From Diphasiastrum complanatum (taxonomy: Eukaryota > Streptophyta > Lycopodiopsida > Lycopodiales > Lycopodiaceae), in the NCBI GenBank assembly GCA_029204225.1, contig CM055108.1, forward strand, positions 16,144,722 through 16,208,721: a stretch of 64,000 nucleotides of DNA, in the 5' to 3' direction. Under the pieces are notes generated by a model. The model made no database searches, was not told where the DNA came from, and saw nothing but the letters and a program-made list of their open reading frames with translations. Each line of letters opens with the position of its first letter. The stretch's first letter is position 1. Of the stretch, positions 47,575 to 61,480 are shown piece after piece. The translations under genes and the position numbers were made by a program.

Positions 47575-49374
47575 TTATGAGTTTGGGACCTCATGAGAAA
47601 CAAAATAAGCATAAGTGGAATCAAGATCCACTTGTTTTCCTTTGTCATCATAAGTGAGCCTCTTAGGCTCGGATCTCTCCCTCATGGATCTTCTAGGAGT
47701 GAAAATCCGAGGACTTCCATCTTCAAATCTCGACCCCTCCATATGTTGATTGTCTTCAATAACAAAAGGTGATAGATTTTGAGGTTGCTTGATCTCGGCC
47801 CCTCCTAGATTGGACTTTTCTTCTTCATGAAAAACTACATCTCTACTTTCAATTACTTTAGAAGTAGAGAGGATGTAGATTCGATAGGCTTTCTTGTTGG
47901 ATGAATATCCAACCATTATTTCTTTGCTTGCACAAGGATCATCCTTCTTTCTTGTTTCCAAGGGAATATAGACAAAGCATATGCATCCAAATACTGTAAG
48001 GTGATCAACCTTACGTTTCTTCAAATAAAGTGCTTCATATGGTGACTTTCCTTCAAGTGCAACATGAGGGAGTCAATTGGAAAGATAGTTTGAACAATTG
48101 ATGGCCTCACCCCAAAAGTCTCTTGGCAAGGATGCCTCAATTCTAATGGTTTTGGCACATTCACACAAGGTTCTATTCTTTCTTTCAGTCACCCCATTTT
48201 GAGATGGTGTATATGGACAAGAAAACTCCCTTTTAATGCCTTCAAGCTCACAATAATCATGAAATTTATTGGAAGTGTACTCACCACCTCCATCACTTCT
48301 AAGAATCTTGATTTTGTATGAAAATTGCTTTTCAACTAGAGCTTTGAACTTTCGGAAATAGTCAAACACCATAGACTTTGAAGCTAGAAGATATAACCAA
48401 GTAAATCTTGTGAAATCATCAATGAAAGTTACAAAGCAAGTAGCACCACCCTTGCTCTTTGAAGATGAGAAGTGCACATCCGAGTGTATGAGCTCTAATG
48501 GATGTGTAGTCTTAATAGATGACTTTGAAAAAGGCTTCTTATGAGATTTAGATATGGCACAAGCCTCACATGGCTTGAAATTCTTGGAGATAAGATTAGG
48601 CAAGCCAATAGCTTTGGCTTTCTTGACCATGGACACCATAGAACTATAGTTAGGATGCCCTAACCTTCTATGCCATAGTTCCTCCAAACAAATATGAGAA
48701 GCAAAAGCACCATCACAAGAGTTAGCATACGCTTTGGGATCAAGCTTGTAGCTTCCACCATATCTAGACTCAAATGCAAGGATCTCATCATGCTTCTTGA
48801 TTGTACATGTATCAGCATTGAGATTCACATCTAGTCCACTATCAAGCAATTGCCCAACACTAATAAGATTTTTTGTTAACTTAGGAACAAAAAGTACTTT
48901 AGACAGAGAAAGAACTTCTGATGATGAAAGCTTTAAGGGAATGGTCCCTATGCCTTCAATAGCAAACTCATGATCATTTGTTGTGCAAATGGACTTCTTA
49001 ACTCCTTCATAAGGTGTCATGGATGAAAAAGAATGCTTGGAGCTACACATATGTGAGGAAGCTCCACTGTCGATGTACCATGAACCATCCTTCTTGAAAG
49101 TTGATGAAGAAAAACTTGAGACCATAAGAGATCCCTCTCCATCACTTGCATGAGCATCTTCCTTCTCTTCATTGAAAATGTTGGCTTGCTTGAATTGACT
49201 CTTCTTCTTGAAGCAATTGGTGGCATAATGCCCCTTCTTGCCACAAAAGAAACACTTGATGTTTTTCTTCTTCTTCTTGGATGTGAAAGCTTGAGAGGAC
49301 TCATCCTCTTCTCCTTTCTCCTTGGAAATAAGATTGTTCTTGCTTGAAGAGGGTTCTACCAAGTTTGGAAGCAC
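47575..49374 (-). mobile_element. Ty1/Copia element G: gag end, protease and integrase
   Basis: Minus strand. A 433-codon frame (49,374-48,073) carries the knuckle CFFCGKKGHYATNC (near 49,258), the protease motif SWYIDSGASSHMC (DSGA intact), GAG-pre-integrase LWHRRLGHPNYSSMV, and integrase with HSDVHFSS, FIDDFTRFTWLYLL, SDGGGEYTSNKFHDY and YTPSQNGVTERKNRT (DDE all visible). A stop at about 48,073 interrupts it. The integrase C-terminus continues at 48,024-47,575 (HLTVFGCICFVYIP) and stops before RT. No LTR is attached. It is the best-preserved integrase in the window. Confidence 0.9.
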
Positions 49375-49744
49375 TCCAAAGTGTGCTCATTTATGAAGAA
49401 TCAAGACAAGAGTATAAACTCTTGAAAATGGAAAGACCATCTCTCAACATTAATGGTAAAGCCCTCTTTACCAAAGACAAGCACAAGTCAAGAAGTAAGA
49501 ATCAACACCTCCTCTCACATGCACAGTTGCCACTGTGCATGTGGATGCCCCTCATGCATATTGAGCATGTGGCACACAGGTCCTACCTAGCTTTAGGGCC
49601 CCACCCTTAGCAACTAAGGGTGCCCTCTACTTAGTGGCACTCCCTATGAATATAGACCAAGCCCACTAGATCCTAGTCCCTAAGAGTTATTATCCCGAAC
49701 TACGGGGCTGAGTGTCGAAATCACTTTAATGATTTCCGTAGTTG
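49375..49744. other. No gene seen
   Basis: Non-coding spacer between Copia G and fragment X, without recognisable LTR termini. Confidence 0.5.
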
Positions 49745-50330
49745 GAAACTTTTTCTCAAGAAATATGTGAAGTTGATAGCTAATATTCTTTTAAATTTTG
49801 TCAATCTAAAACTGTCAAGAAAGCTTAGCCAATGAATAAAAATATGCCAGTATGGTTACGAAGATTGCTTGTCAATTTAGGTCAACCATAGGTGGATGCG
49901 ACTACTATATCTTGCAACAATCAAAGTTGCATTCACCTTGTCAAAAATCCGATTTTACATGCTCGAACCAAACACATCGAAATAAATAATCATTTTGTTC
50001 GAGAGAAAATTCTTGATGGAGCCAATTATCTTGTTTTTTGTAAATCTGAAGATCAAGTGGCAGATATTTTTACCAAATCATTAGGTAGATGTAAATTTGA
50101 AAAGTTTCGTACTCTACTAGGAATAGAAGAATGTAATTTTATCATTGAGGGAGAGTGTTAGGGCAGCTATTACTAGCTGTAACTAGCCGTAGGCTAGTCT
50201 AATAGTCTACTTCTAGGTTTTCTCTCTCTATCAGGGTTCAAGGAATATTTGTACATTTTACATTCAGTATGCAATCAGTGAGATAGAGTGATATTGCATG
50301 TTCTTCTTCCGCCTCCCTACAAATTGATTA
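49745..50330 (+). mobile_element. Copia fragment X: RNase H end plus LTR start
   Basis: A plus-strand frame at 49,892-50,161 reads NQSCIHLVKNPILHARTKHI, then EDQVADIFTKSLGRCKFEKF, the C-terminal part of Copia RNase H. It is followed by the polypurine tract attgagggagag and an LTR start TGTTAGGGCAGC (50,156). The LTR is lost near 50,330, where element H begins. Confidence 0.8.
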
Positions 50331-50395
50331 CTTATAGTGAATGCTTGATGTTGCATATTTGATTGTTGACAAGAACTTCATAAGAAGCTAGATAC

Positions 50396-52150
50396 AACTA
50401 GTTATGAGTCTATCTTTGTTGGATACTCTTCGAATCATAAAGCTTATAGGATTTATAATCGAGTGACTAAGATGATTACTTTTAGTAGAGATGTTATCTG
50501 TCTCAAAGATTCATTTGTCAATCTCAAGGGAAAGGAGAAAGTTACAGATGTCGAATCAGTGCCACATATCACATCAAGTTCGCATCTTGACTCTACTCCA
50601 ATCAATTATTCGGAAGACAACTCAGCACAACTGCAACAACAATAGCCAAAAAAGCCAATTCTTCGAAGATCAATTTGAAACAATTTCCCCCTGACAGATT
50701 TATCGACAATGTCATGGCCACATCTTACTTTGTCGAGGAGCCAATCAATTATTCGGAGAAAATTTCTAGTCCAGATGTAGATTAGTGGAAATCAGTGATT
50801 GACAACTGAGTATCAATCTTTTATCAAAAACAAGACATGAACTATGACAACTTGCCAGTTGGTAAAAATATGCGTTTCTTGCAAATGGGTTTATTATATT
50901 AAGTACAAAGTTGATGGATAAAAGGCAAGATTAGTCGCCAAAGGATTCTCTCAAATCTTGAATGATGATTATTCATAAACTTTCAGTCCCGTGGTCAAAC
51001 ATTCGTCGATAGAACTTTTACTTTCGTTTGTAGTAGTAAAGATCTAGAGATTCACTAGATGGATATTTTTACATGGAATTATCGAAGAAGACATTTATAT
51101 GTCTCAACCCGAAGGCTACGAGTTGGAGGGAAACACCCATCAGGTATGCAAACTTCGAAAGCCTCTATATGGGCTTAAACAATCGTCTCATGCATGGTTT
51201 CACCGAATCAACAAATTCTTTATTCAACAAGGCTTTATACCAATTTCAACTGATTGTAATGTATACTACAAATCAAAGAATTCATCTTTCATTATCAATG
51301 AATTCAATATGACAGATTTAGGGGAGACCCACTGCCTTGGTGTACATATTTTCAGACATTGTTGTCATAGATTGATTTATATTAGTCAAGAAAAGTATAT
51401 TCGTAACTTGTTATTCAAACATCAAATGCCCGATTGTAACCAACCAAACCTCAAATGGATCTAGGTTTGAATTATTCGAAGGACCAATTTTTTGAAGAAG
51501 TCAAACATATGAAACAATAGCCTTATCATTCTATTATTGGTTCTCTCATGTATGCCATGATATGTACTAGACCTGACATTACTTATTCAGTTAGTACATT
51601 AAGCCAATACATTCATTGGAAAGCTCTACTTAGAGTTCTTCGATATTTACAATCGACACATAATTATTGCATTTGTTATGGTGAAAATTTGAATGACCAC
51701 GTTAATCTTCTTCAAGGTTTTACAAATGCAAATTGGGCTGGAGATGTTGACAAGAGAAAGTCGACATCAAGATATGTCTTTGTATTCAACAAAGCCCTGT
51801 CTCTTGGAACAACAAGAAGTAGAATTTGACTATATTATCTTCGACAAAGGCCGAATACATTATCGTCGCACATGTTGCAAAAGAAGCTATCTGGTTAAGG
51901 CATCTATTGTCGGACATTAATCTTAGTCAATTACAAGCAACTTCCATCTTTTGCGACAATCAGAGATATTATTTGTTAATCTCAGGTATCATTTCCAAGA
52001 CAAGCATATTGAGATAAATTACCATTTCACCATAGATAAAGTACTCGAAAGGGAGATTATTCTAATCTTTTGAAAAATAGAGTTCATGACAACTAATATA
52101 TTTACTGAAGCAAAATTCAATAGTAAGCTCAATTTAATATCTTGATTTTT
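50396..52150 (+). pseudogene. Degenerate Copia pol (element H) lacking the RT active site
   Basis: Integrase end at 50,396-50,643. RT N-terminus (50,820-51,080) is decayed. RT resumes as EEDIYMSQPEGYELEGN, CKLRKPLYGLKQSSHAWFHR and CNVYYKSKNSSFII, then runs straight into NEFNMTDLGETHCLG. The ~28 residues with YVDD that lie between these motifs in elements A, C and D are absent, although the frame stays open. RNase H (ICTRPDITYSVSTLSQYI; STKAEYIIVAHVAKEAIWLR) follows with frameshifts. Confidence 0.85.
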
Positions 52151-52167
52151 ATGAGTTCACATTAAGG

Positions 52168-52890
52168 GGGAGCCTTAGATTTCATTCCTTAAGTCATTTT
52201 GTAATGTGGAACTACTCTGTAGTTTTACTCGCATTGTTGAGACAATGTCAAAAGATTCAAAACCATCTATAGAAATACACATATTGTCAACACAGTGTCG
52301 AATAGACTTAAATTGATTATTCAAGGGTTCCAAATAACGACTTTTGCAGATTTGATAGTGGAGTCTTATCCACTACATATTTTGGGTCCAATCTCGTAGC
52401 TCCACATGGCACTTGCTAGGTGGATAATGGCACATTCCGTTAGGGCTATTCCATCCAAAACTATAAATAGTTCCTCTATTTGTTTTGCCATAGATGTAGA
52501 TTGATCATTAATAAGCTATCATGATTACAGTTTGTGTATGAGTGAAATTTATAACAAAATTAGATGCACTATTATTATAGCACAATCAGAGTAGACAACG
52601 GATGTCATCATTCAACAATACAGACAACATGCGACAAATAACACATGAATTGTCTTGTGCTATTAATTCTGTTATTCACTATTATGATCTGACTCCTGAT
52701 AATTGGCGAGGAAGCGATCTTTCTCTATCATTCATTTTCTGCACTTGTGAATGATAATAAACTATGTTTATCATAGTATTGAAATAGTTTTGTTATTACA
52801 TTCTGCTATCGAACTATCAGTATCGAACAATCATTTGACTCTATAATTGTTGAATAGTTATTCAACTAATATACATCTTATTTTCCAACA
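52168..52890 (+). repeat. 3' LTR of element H (~723 bp)
   Basis: Begins after the polypurine tract and ends ttccaaca. It contains an actataaatag TATA box near 52,481. The first part matches the complement of 27,340-27,536. The exact 5' edge is degenerate (gccttagatttc where TGTTGGTTTTC is expected). Confidence 0.7.
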
Positions 52891-54971
52891 GTTTTGACAA
52901 CTATATGTATAAAATGCATGTTGTTTTAATGAATGAAAAGATTCTTGCAACACATGAAGTTATTGGAATATGTCTAATAATGGCTCTTTTGTCAATTCAA
53001 TGGGCACACATGCTTAAAATTCATTGAAGTGTGGTTGAATAAAAACCAAAAAACTCACTTGAGCTTAATGATTTCTTAAGAATATATGCTAAGAGTTTTA
53101 CCTGTGCTTGTGCTTCACCACCTTAAGAGGTTGGACCCAAATTTTAAGGCACTATGCTACATTACCTCCAAAAACTAATGAGTCAACAAGAGTAATAATG
53201 TTCTAAAGACTTTAGGAAATCTATACTTGAAAAAAAAAAGTTGTGAAGTTAGGAAATGACACTATGACATGCAAAGTGTGCCATTTATGGACAAGAAGTT
53301 TCCATTTTTGTTTCCTCTTCATTTGGGTTCACTTGGTGAAAGTTTTTAGCCATCCTATTATTAGCCTAAATTATGTGATAATTCAACAATATCCTTATTT
53401 TTTGAAAACATCATTTAAGCACATGATGACAACCATTTCAAAACTTACAAACCACATGTGCCCAAAAGTGTTTTGCCAACTTTGTGCCTTTTGCCTAATT
53501 GTTTCAAGTTGGCTTATGTTGTACTAATCTTATACCTTCACGCACATGCTTTTTTCAACTATTAAAGGGATGGTGGACCATGCTTTTTGCAAAGATGTGA
53601 AGCACAAATAGCTTAATTAATATGTCCAATATATGATGTACAAAGAGTAGGTTTTCAAACAAGAAATATACATATGTTCTTACTATTTGTTTTCATATGT
53701 TTTGTGTGCATATGCATGGCCTATAAGAATTTAATCCATTAGACAAAGGTCACACAATTGCCATATGTACTCAAGCTTGTAGTTGTGGTACCAACATATA
53801 TAGAAAAGATAGAACCAACTTTTGCTCTTTTTTCTTGGATGTCGAAGATGATTGCTACCTTATTATATGAGATTTAATATTGTTGTTTGTAAGAAAATGG
53901 TCCCCAACTGATGGCCTTCTTGATTTAAGCCAATTGGCTTGTTTCCCTTCTTTCATACAATTTTCAATATGCTAGACTTTTATGGAGTTTAAAACACTTC
54001 ACCTAGACCTATCATAGGGTAGGAAGTATTTTTGTTCAAATACGCCTGATTTGATTTTACCTTTTATATAGCCTAGGCAACACCAAACTCACTAGAAAAT
54101 TGAGAACTCTTATCTTCCTTGTTTTCCAATTATCTCAAAAGGATGAACTTGTCTCACACTATACACTCACTTATCATCAACAAGGTCAAAGGACTTGAGC
54201 CATGAGAGAACAAGTCATCAGATTCACATTGTGTGCACAGCCTACTATGACACATATAGACATTACCTTATGCAAGGTATGTTCACATTATGGTTTGTAT
54301 TATGGGATTTTTTCATGAGCTTTGCTTAATCTATAATGTTTGTAAGGGTTTGATAGATCACTTTATATACTTGTACATATCTATTTGTGGAATATTTTGT
54401 TATTTATGTTTTCAAGAAAAATACAAAGCTATGTGGTTTGAATATATGAAATTTATATGGTTCCAAAACGAGTCTTTTGGCTTTATGCAACACTACCAAA
54501 GACAAAGACAAAAAAAATTGATTGTTGAAGACATCAATCAAGGAGTCTGGTGAGCATGTGCATGAGATAGAACTACGATGGAGGCCAATGGAACCACCAT
54601 TCCAAATTTTTAGCTAGCATAGCTTGCACTTGCGTCCCGTCTCAAGCTTACAATGCTTGGTACAATCCTAGAAATATTTGCTCCTTCTGCATCAAGCCTT
54701 TATCAATTTTGGCAATCATGAATGTATAGCTACTTTTTAAGCTTTTCTCCAGTGCACCCATTACTGAATTAAGTTGTTAGAAAGATAATTCTTATATTAA
54801 TTTGAATCAAGGCGAGCCATATTTATTTTGTGAAAAAATACGTCATTACCACTACCAATTGAATGTGTCTAAATATAAATATGATATAAGCATGTGATTG
54901 GGCTTGGGATAAAATCAAACTAGGTTATAGGCATGAATCTTTGTATTTCTTATCATGGTAACCTTTTAGAT
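52891..54971. other. AT-rich region without recognisable genes
   Basis: Short frames only (such as 53,243-53,527 and 54,290-54,553), with Phe/Ile/Leu-rich translations that look like chance products of AT-rich DNA. No motif seen. Confidence 0.6.
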
Positions 54972-57900
54972 TTATTTAAGCCCATCATTGCTGAGTGCTC
55001 GATATTCAGCTTCCATTGAGGATAAGACTATTGTAGGTTGCTTTTTGCTGCTCCATGAAACTGCAACTGTATCATAACTAAGTGTATGACCACTGGTAGA
55101 TCTTCTGTCATCAATATTACCTACCCAATCGGCATCTGTATATCCTACCAATATTGGCGCTTTAGGCTGATCATACTTCAAACCAAAATTCAATGTCCCT
55201 CGAATGTATCTAAGAATATGTTTAGCAGACTTCCAATGTGCTTGACTAGGATCTTGCATAAATTGACTAACAACACCAACAACATAAGAAATATCAGGTC
55301 GCGTGTGTGTCAAATAAATCAAACTACCCAACAATTGTCTATACAAATAAGCATCCACTTTCTCAGATTCATCATATGCAGTAAGCTTCGTGTTGACATC
55401 CATAGGTGTACTTACAATCCTGCATATTGAACTTATAAAACAAATCTTGTGCATATTTTCTTTGTGTAAGAAAGACCACGTTTTCCTTTTGCCATACTTC
55501 AATGCCAAGACAATAGTGCTTCAGTCCTAGATCGCTCATGTCAAAAGCATTGGAAAGATCTGATTTGATTTCATCAATTAAGCTCTCATTACTTCCTGTA
55601 ATAATTGAATCATCCACATACAACACAATGAACACTATATCTGAATCTTGCCTTAGAATGTAAAGATTAGGATCAACATCACTCTTTACCATTCCCCTTC
55701 ACTTAAAGTGTTCATCAATGCAAGAGTACCACGCCCGTGGTGCTTGCTTCAATCCATAATTAGCTTTGTTGAGCTTACAAACAAGATGCTCTCTCCCTGG
55801 CTCAACAAATCCTTGAGGTTGTACTAAGTACACCTCTTCATCTAGCACTCCATTAAGAAAAGCAGATTTAACATCCATTTGTTGGATCTTCCAATTATAG
55901 AAAGCAGAAATAGCAATGACAGAATGTATAGTTACCATCTTCGCTACAGGTGCGAAGGTTTCCTCAAAATCAATACCTTCCTGCTGCTCAAAACCTCTTG
56001 CAACTAGTTGTGCCTTGTACTTGTTGAGTTGCCCATCCGCTCCATACTTCATCTTGTAGATCCACTTACATGTGATAGGTGTCTTATCATTAGGTAGATC
56101 AACCAAGTCTTACGTTTTGTTCTTCGATATAACCTCCATTTCTGTTTTCATAGCTGCATGCCACTCCTTGTGTTCCTTTGCTTCGTTGAAAATTTTAGGT
56201 TCTTGAGCCATTAACATGGATCCCATTAGGGCTAGATTCATCTCTAGTCAAGCTGGAGGTTTTCAATTTCTGCTTGATCTCCTAAGCTCTCCCTGCTCAC
56301 TTGATTCGAGAGTATCTCCCTTATTAGCATCACCTATTACTGACAAGTACCACTTAGGCACTCTCCTAGGAGTCTCATTATTAACCCTGTCTTTTTCCAC
56401 TGGCACTTCCATATCGACACCAACTTCTTTCTTCACCTGCACTTTGGCTTTATCATCAAAGGAATCAATTGTCAATTTTATTTGGTCATTTTGACCCATC
56501 TCATCAAAATTAGCATCTCTAGAAATCACGATCTTATGTGCATCTGTGTCATACATTCTGTATGCCTTGGCTCTTTCATCATATCCAAGGAAAATACACT
56601 TAACAGCTTTTGCATCCAGCTTTTTCGTTTTTCATCAAGCACATGAGCGTAAGCATCACAACTAAATACTCGTAAATGAGAAACGTTAGGTTTCTTTCCA
56701 GTAAAAGCTTCGTAAGGTGTCTTACCCTCCACGGACTTCATAGGATACCGATTCAAGATATGAGTAGTTATGTTGTATGCTTCCGCCCAAAAAGTATTTG
56801 GCAAACCCTTGCTCTTAAGCATTGCCCTAGCCATCTCCACAATGGATATGTTTTTTCGTTCTGCAACTCCATTATGTTGTGGTGAATAGGGTGCAGTAGT
56901 TTGTCTCTTGATCCCCTGATCCTTGCAAAAATCTATAAAATCGGTTGAAAAATACTCACCGCCACCATCTGATCTGAGAGTCTTAATATAACAACTTGTT
57001 TGTTTTTCAACTAGAGCCTTGAACTCTCTAAACTTGGCAAAAGCATAAGATTTCTTGCTTATGAAATAAATCCAGATATGTCTACTGTACTCATCAATGA
57101 ATGTGATGAAATAGTAACAACCACTAATGGACCTAGTTTGTATTGGTCCACACAGATCACTATGAACAAGATCAAGAATGCCATTGGCTCTTCTTGCTCC
57201 ATTTTTGAGAAATCTCTCTCTATGTTATTTTCCCAAAATGCAACCCTCACAAATTTTTCCTTCAAAAGAGATATCAGACAATCCAACAACTAGATTACCT
57301 CTTTTAAGGAGTTGCAAGCTTTAAGCACTAATATGACCAAACCTTTGATGCCAAAGGTCACTTCGACTATCAACAGTGCTTACCATAGCTTGAGTAAAAG
57401 ATCTCGCATTCAATTTGAAGAGTCGATTCCCGTTGACTCTAGCTCCTGTAGCAATCAGTTTGTAGTGATTCTTGATGTCCTTGATGAGACATTTGTCGCT
57501 GTCAAATTCAACCTTGAGTTGTTGATCAGCCATCGTCCCAACAGATAGTAGATTGTTAGCTAAGCCATGTACATATTGCATATTGCTTATTCGCTTTATC
57601 ACCCCTTTGGCTAACTTCACTGGTACCACTCCAAATCCTTTAACAGATAGCAATTGGCCATCGACTTGTCCAACTTCATCACCATTGTGTGTTTTCTTGA
57701 GTTCTGAAAACCACTCTTTCCTTGAAGTCATGTGTTAGATGCACCACTATCAATGTACCAGGTATCTTCATCACTTGTCATTAATGTTGTAATAAACAAT
57801 TTTGAACTCTCACCTATAGCATCTTCATATTGATCATCATCGTATTGATGTTGATCAATATAATTATCTTCATAATAATAATAATTAAATTGATGTTGAT

Positions 57901-58215
57901 CAACATAATTGCATGCTTGCCATTTGTCTTTTCTTTGTTCTATCTCGTTCTGTTTCTTGAAACATTCACGCTCCCAGTGGCTAGGTTTGTCACAATACCT
58001 ACAATTTCCAAGTTCATTTTGCCTAGAATAGCCGCGTCCTTGACCTCGGCCTTGATTCCAATTGCCTTGATTCGGGCCATCATTGGATTGTTCTTGAAAT
58101 TGTTGGAATGATCCATGATTTGAGTTTCCACCTCTTGATTGGTGTCTTCCATGACCAAATCTGCCACCATGTCCTCTCACTACAAGAGCTTGATCAAATC
58201 CTTTTCTTAATTGAA
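54972..58215 (-). mobile_element. Ty1/Copia element I, truncated at both ends
   Basis: A minus-strand gag (nucleocapsid)-protease-integrase-RT-RNase H series without LTRs, starting in gag near 58,215 and ending inside RNase H (AEYRALSNDGLK) at 54,972. Its sequence resembles element F more than elements A, C, D or H: both share the VCKLxKAxYGLKQAPRAWY and HYCLGxEVWQ signatures. Confidence 0.88.
54972..58215 (-). pseudogene. Degenerate Copia gag-pol (element I)
   Basis: Minus strand. A Gly/Gln-rich nucleocapsid (GRGQGRGYSRQNELG) precedes the CCHC knuckle CRYCDKPSHWEREC (near 57,990). Protease: EDTWYIDSGAS (57,760). GAG-pre-integrase: SDLWHQRFGHIS (57,340). Integrase: decayed core about 57,290-56,880, then ARAMLKSKGLPNTFWAEAYN (56,830). 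RT: ITCKWIYKMKYGADGQLNKY (56,080), QLVARGFEQQEGIDFEETFA, then VLYVDDSIITGSN (YVDD intact, 55,620). RNase H: LIYLTHTRPDISYVVGVVSQ to TDADWVGNIDDRRSTSGH. Stops or frameshifts occur near 57,728, 56,610, 55,697 and 55,400. Confidence 0.9.
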
Positions 58216-58271
58216 TTTAAAAGGAATATCTATTCTCTTTAGAGGGATTAGACCAATAACAACATTCAACC

Positions 58272-58440
58272 AAAAAAAAGAGATTCAATACTGATAAGCT
58301 CCATATCATAGTTGGACATTGCATGAGACTTAATATGATTCATGATAATGCTTGTTGGTTTCCAAGGGGAGGCTCGAACTTGCGACCAAAGAAACTTTGG
58401 ATGACAACCTAACCAACAAAGCCAATCCCATTGGGTGATT
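58272..58440 (-). mobile_element. Probable tRNA-derived SINE
   Basis: The minus strand has an A-box-like GTTGGTTAGGTT (58,416-58,405) and a B-box-like AGTTCGAGCCTC (58,380-58,369) preceded by GGTCGC, as in many plant SINE heads. It ends in a run of eight Ts (58,279-58,272), a tail type known from Au-like SINEs. It cannot fold into a full tRNA cloverleaf that I can verify. Target duplication not established. Confidence 0.5.
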
Positions 58441-59180
58441 CATGACAATGAATAAGGTTATGAGTTGTATCCTTTGGAGAACCACCACAACATGAAAAAT
58501 TGGAATTCGTTCCAAATATTGCTCGTACTTTAATTCCCATAGTAAAAGCTACATGTAAGATTTTTTAGTAAAGGCTGCATTTTTTCCCACTTTAACACAT
58601 TTAATGTTAACAAATCTTTTATATCTACAAGGATCAAGATTCTTTAAATTCCATTTAATATTTAATTGTTGAGATGATAGAGAAGACAACATTTTGTACT
58701 AAACTTGATTAGTACTTGATATAATGTCATTTACTTTGCTACATCAATTAACATAAAGCTCATTGTGTGCCACAAAGGAATTGGTCATGTACCAGGTTTG
58801 ATATTTCGAAGTATTGTGACATGAGATTCTAATAACAAATGCTCCTTTGCCTATAGTATTATGAGAATATCATACCATACAATAAATCCATCATGTAAAT
58901 TTGTAATGTATGTATCATTTTCTTAACTTCCCAATAAATGTCTTCATATTCGAAAATGTGTGACAACTTGAGTGTCTCCACATCTCATCCATTATTTTCT
59001 CGAAGTGTCTGAGAAACTATAAGAGTTATGCTACATTGTTGTATCTCAAATTTCAAATGATAAATCAAGACATTGTAATTTTTTTAAAAAGCCACAATAA
59101 TCAATCAAGAGCATTCAAATAATCTACTATGATGTTGAGTGTATAGTGTATATTAGGCACTAGCACTACATTAAGGCAGG
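58441..59180. other. No gene seen
   Basis: AT-rich spacer with no recognised feature. Confidence 0.6.
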
Positions 59181-59216
59181 GTCCACATGGCTTAGCCACA
59201 CACCCTTGTTTATCAT

Positions 59217-59291
<75 letters not shown>

Positions 59292-59324
59292 GTCCATGTG
59301 GCTTACCCACACACCCTTGTTTAT
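59181..59324. repeat. (GA)n tract bracketed by a 33-bp direct repeat
   Basis: gtccacatggcttagcc... (59,181-59,213) and gtccatgtggcttaccc... (59,292-59,324) differ at about three positions and both end cacacacccttgtttat. They flank the 68-bp GA run (59,220-59,287). Confidence 0.9.

Positions 59325-61480
<2,156 letters not shown>

Larger units (their letters stand above)
50331..52890 (+). mobile_element. Ty1/Copia element H, 5'-truncated, with 3' LTR
   Basis: A plus-strand remnant: integrase C-terminus (FVGYSSNHKAYRIYNRVTKM, near 50,420), decayed RT, RNase H, polypurine tract ttaaggggga near 52,165 and an LTR of about 720 bp ending ttccaaca at 52,890. It is related to elements A and C. Its LTR also occurs inverted at 27,340-27,536. 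Confidence 0.85.

Noticed and set aside
48073-49374. The 433-codon frame as a functional host gene
   Set aside because: Its domain order (CCHC knuckle, DSGA protease, GAG-pre-integrase, integrase) is that of Copia pol, and it is cut by a stop before the integrase end and lacks RT.
53243-54553. Two 90-codon frames as small genes
   Set aside because: Phe/Ile-rich translations typical of AT-rich non-coding DNA. No motif, neighbour or splice support.
58345-58440. A true tRNA gene on the minus strand
   Set aside because: The A- and B-box-like parts are present, but arms and anticodon loop do not pair convincingly. A SINE head fits better.
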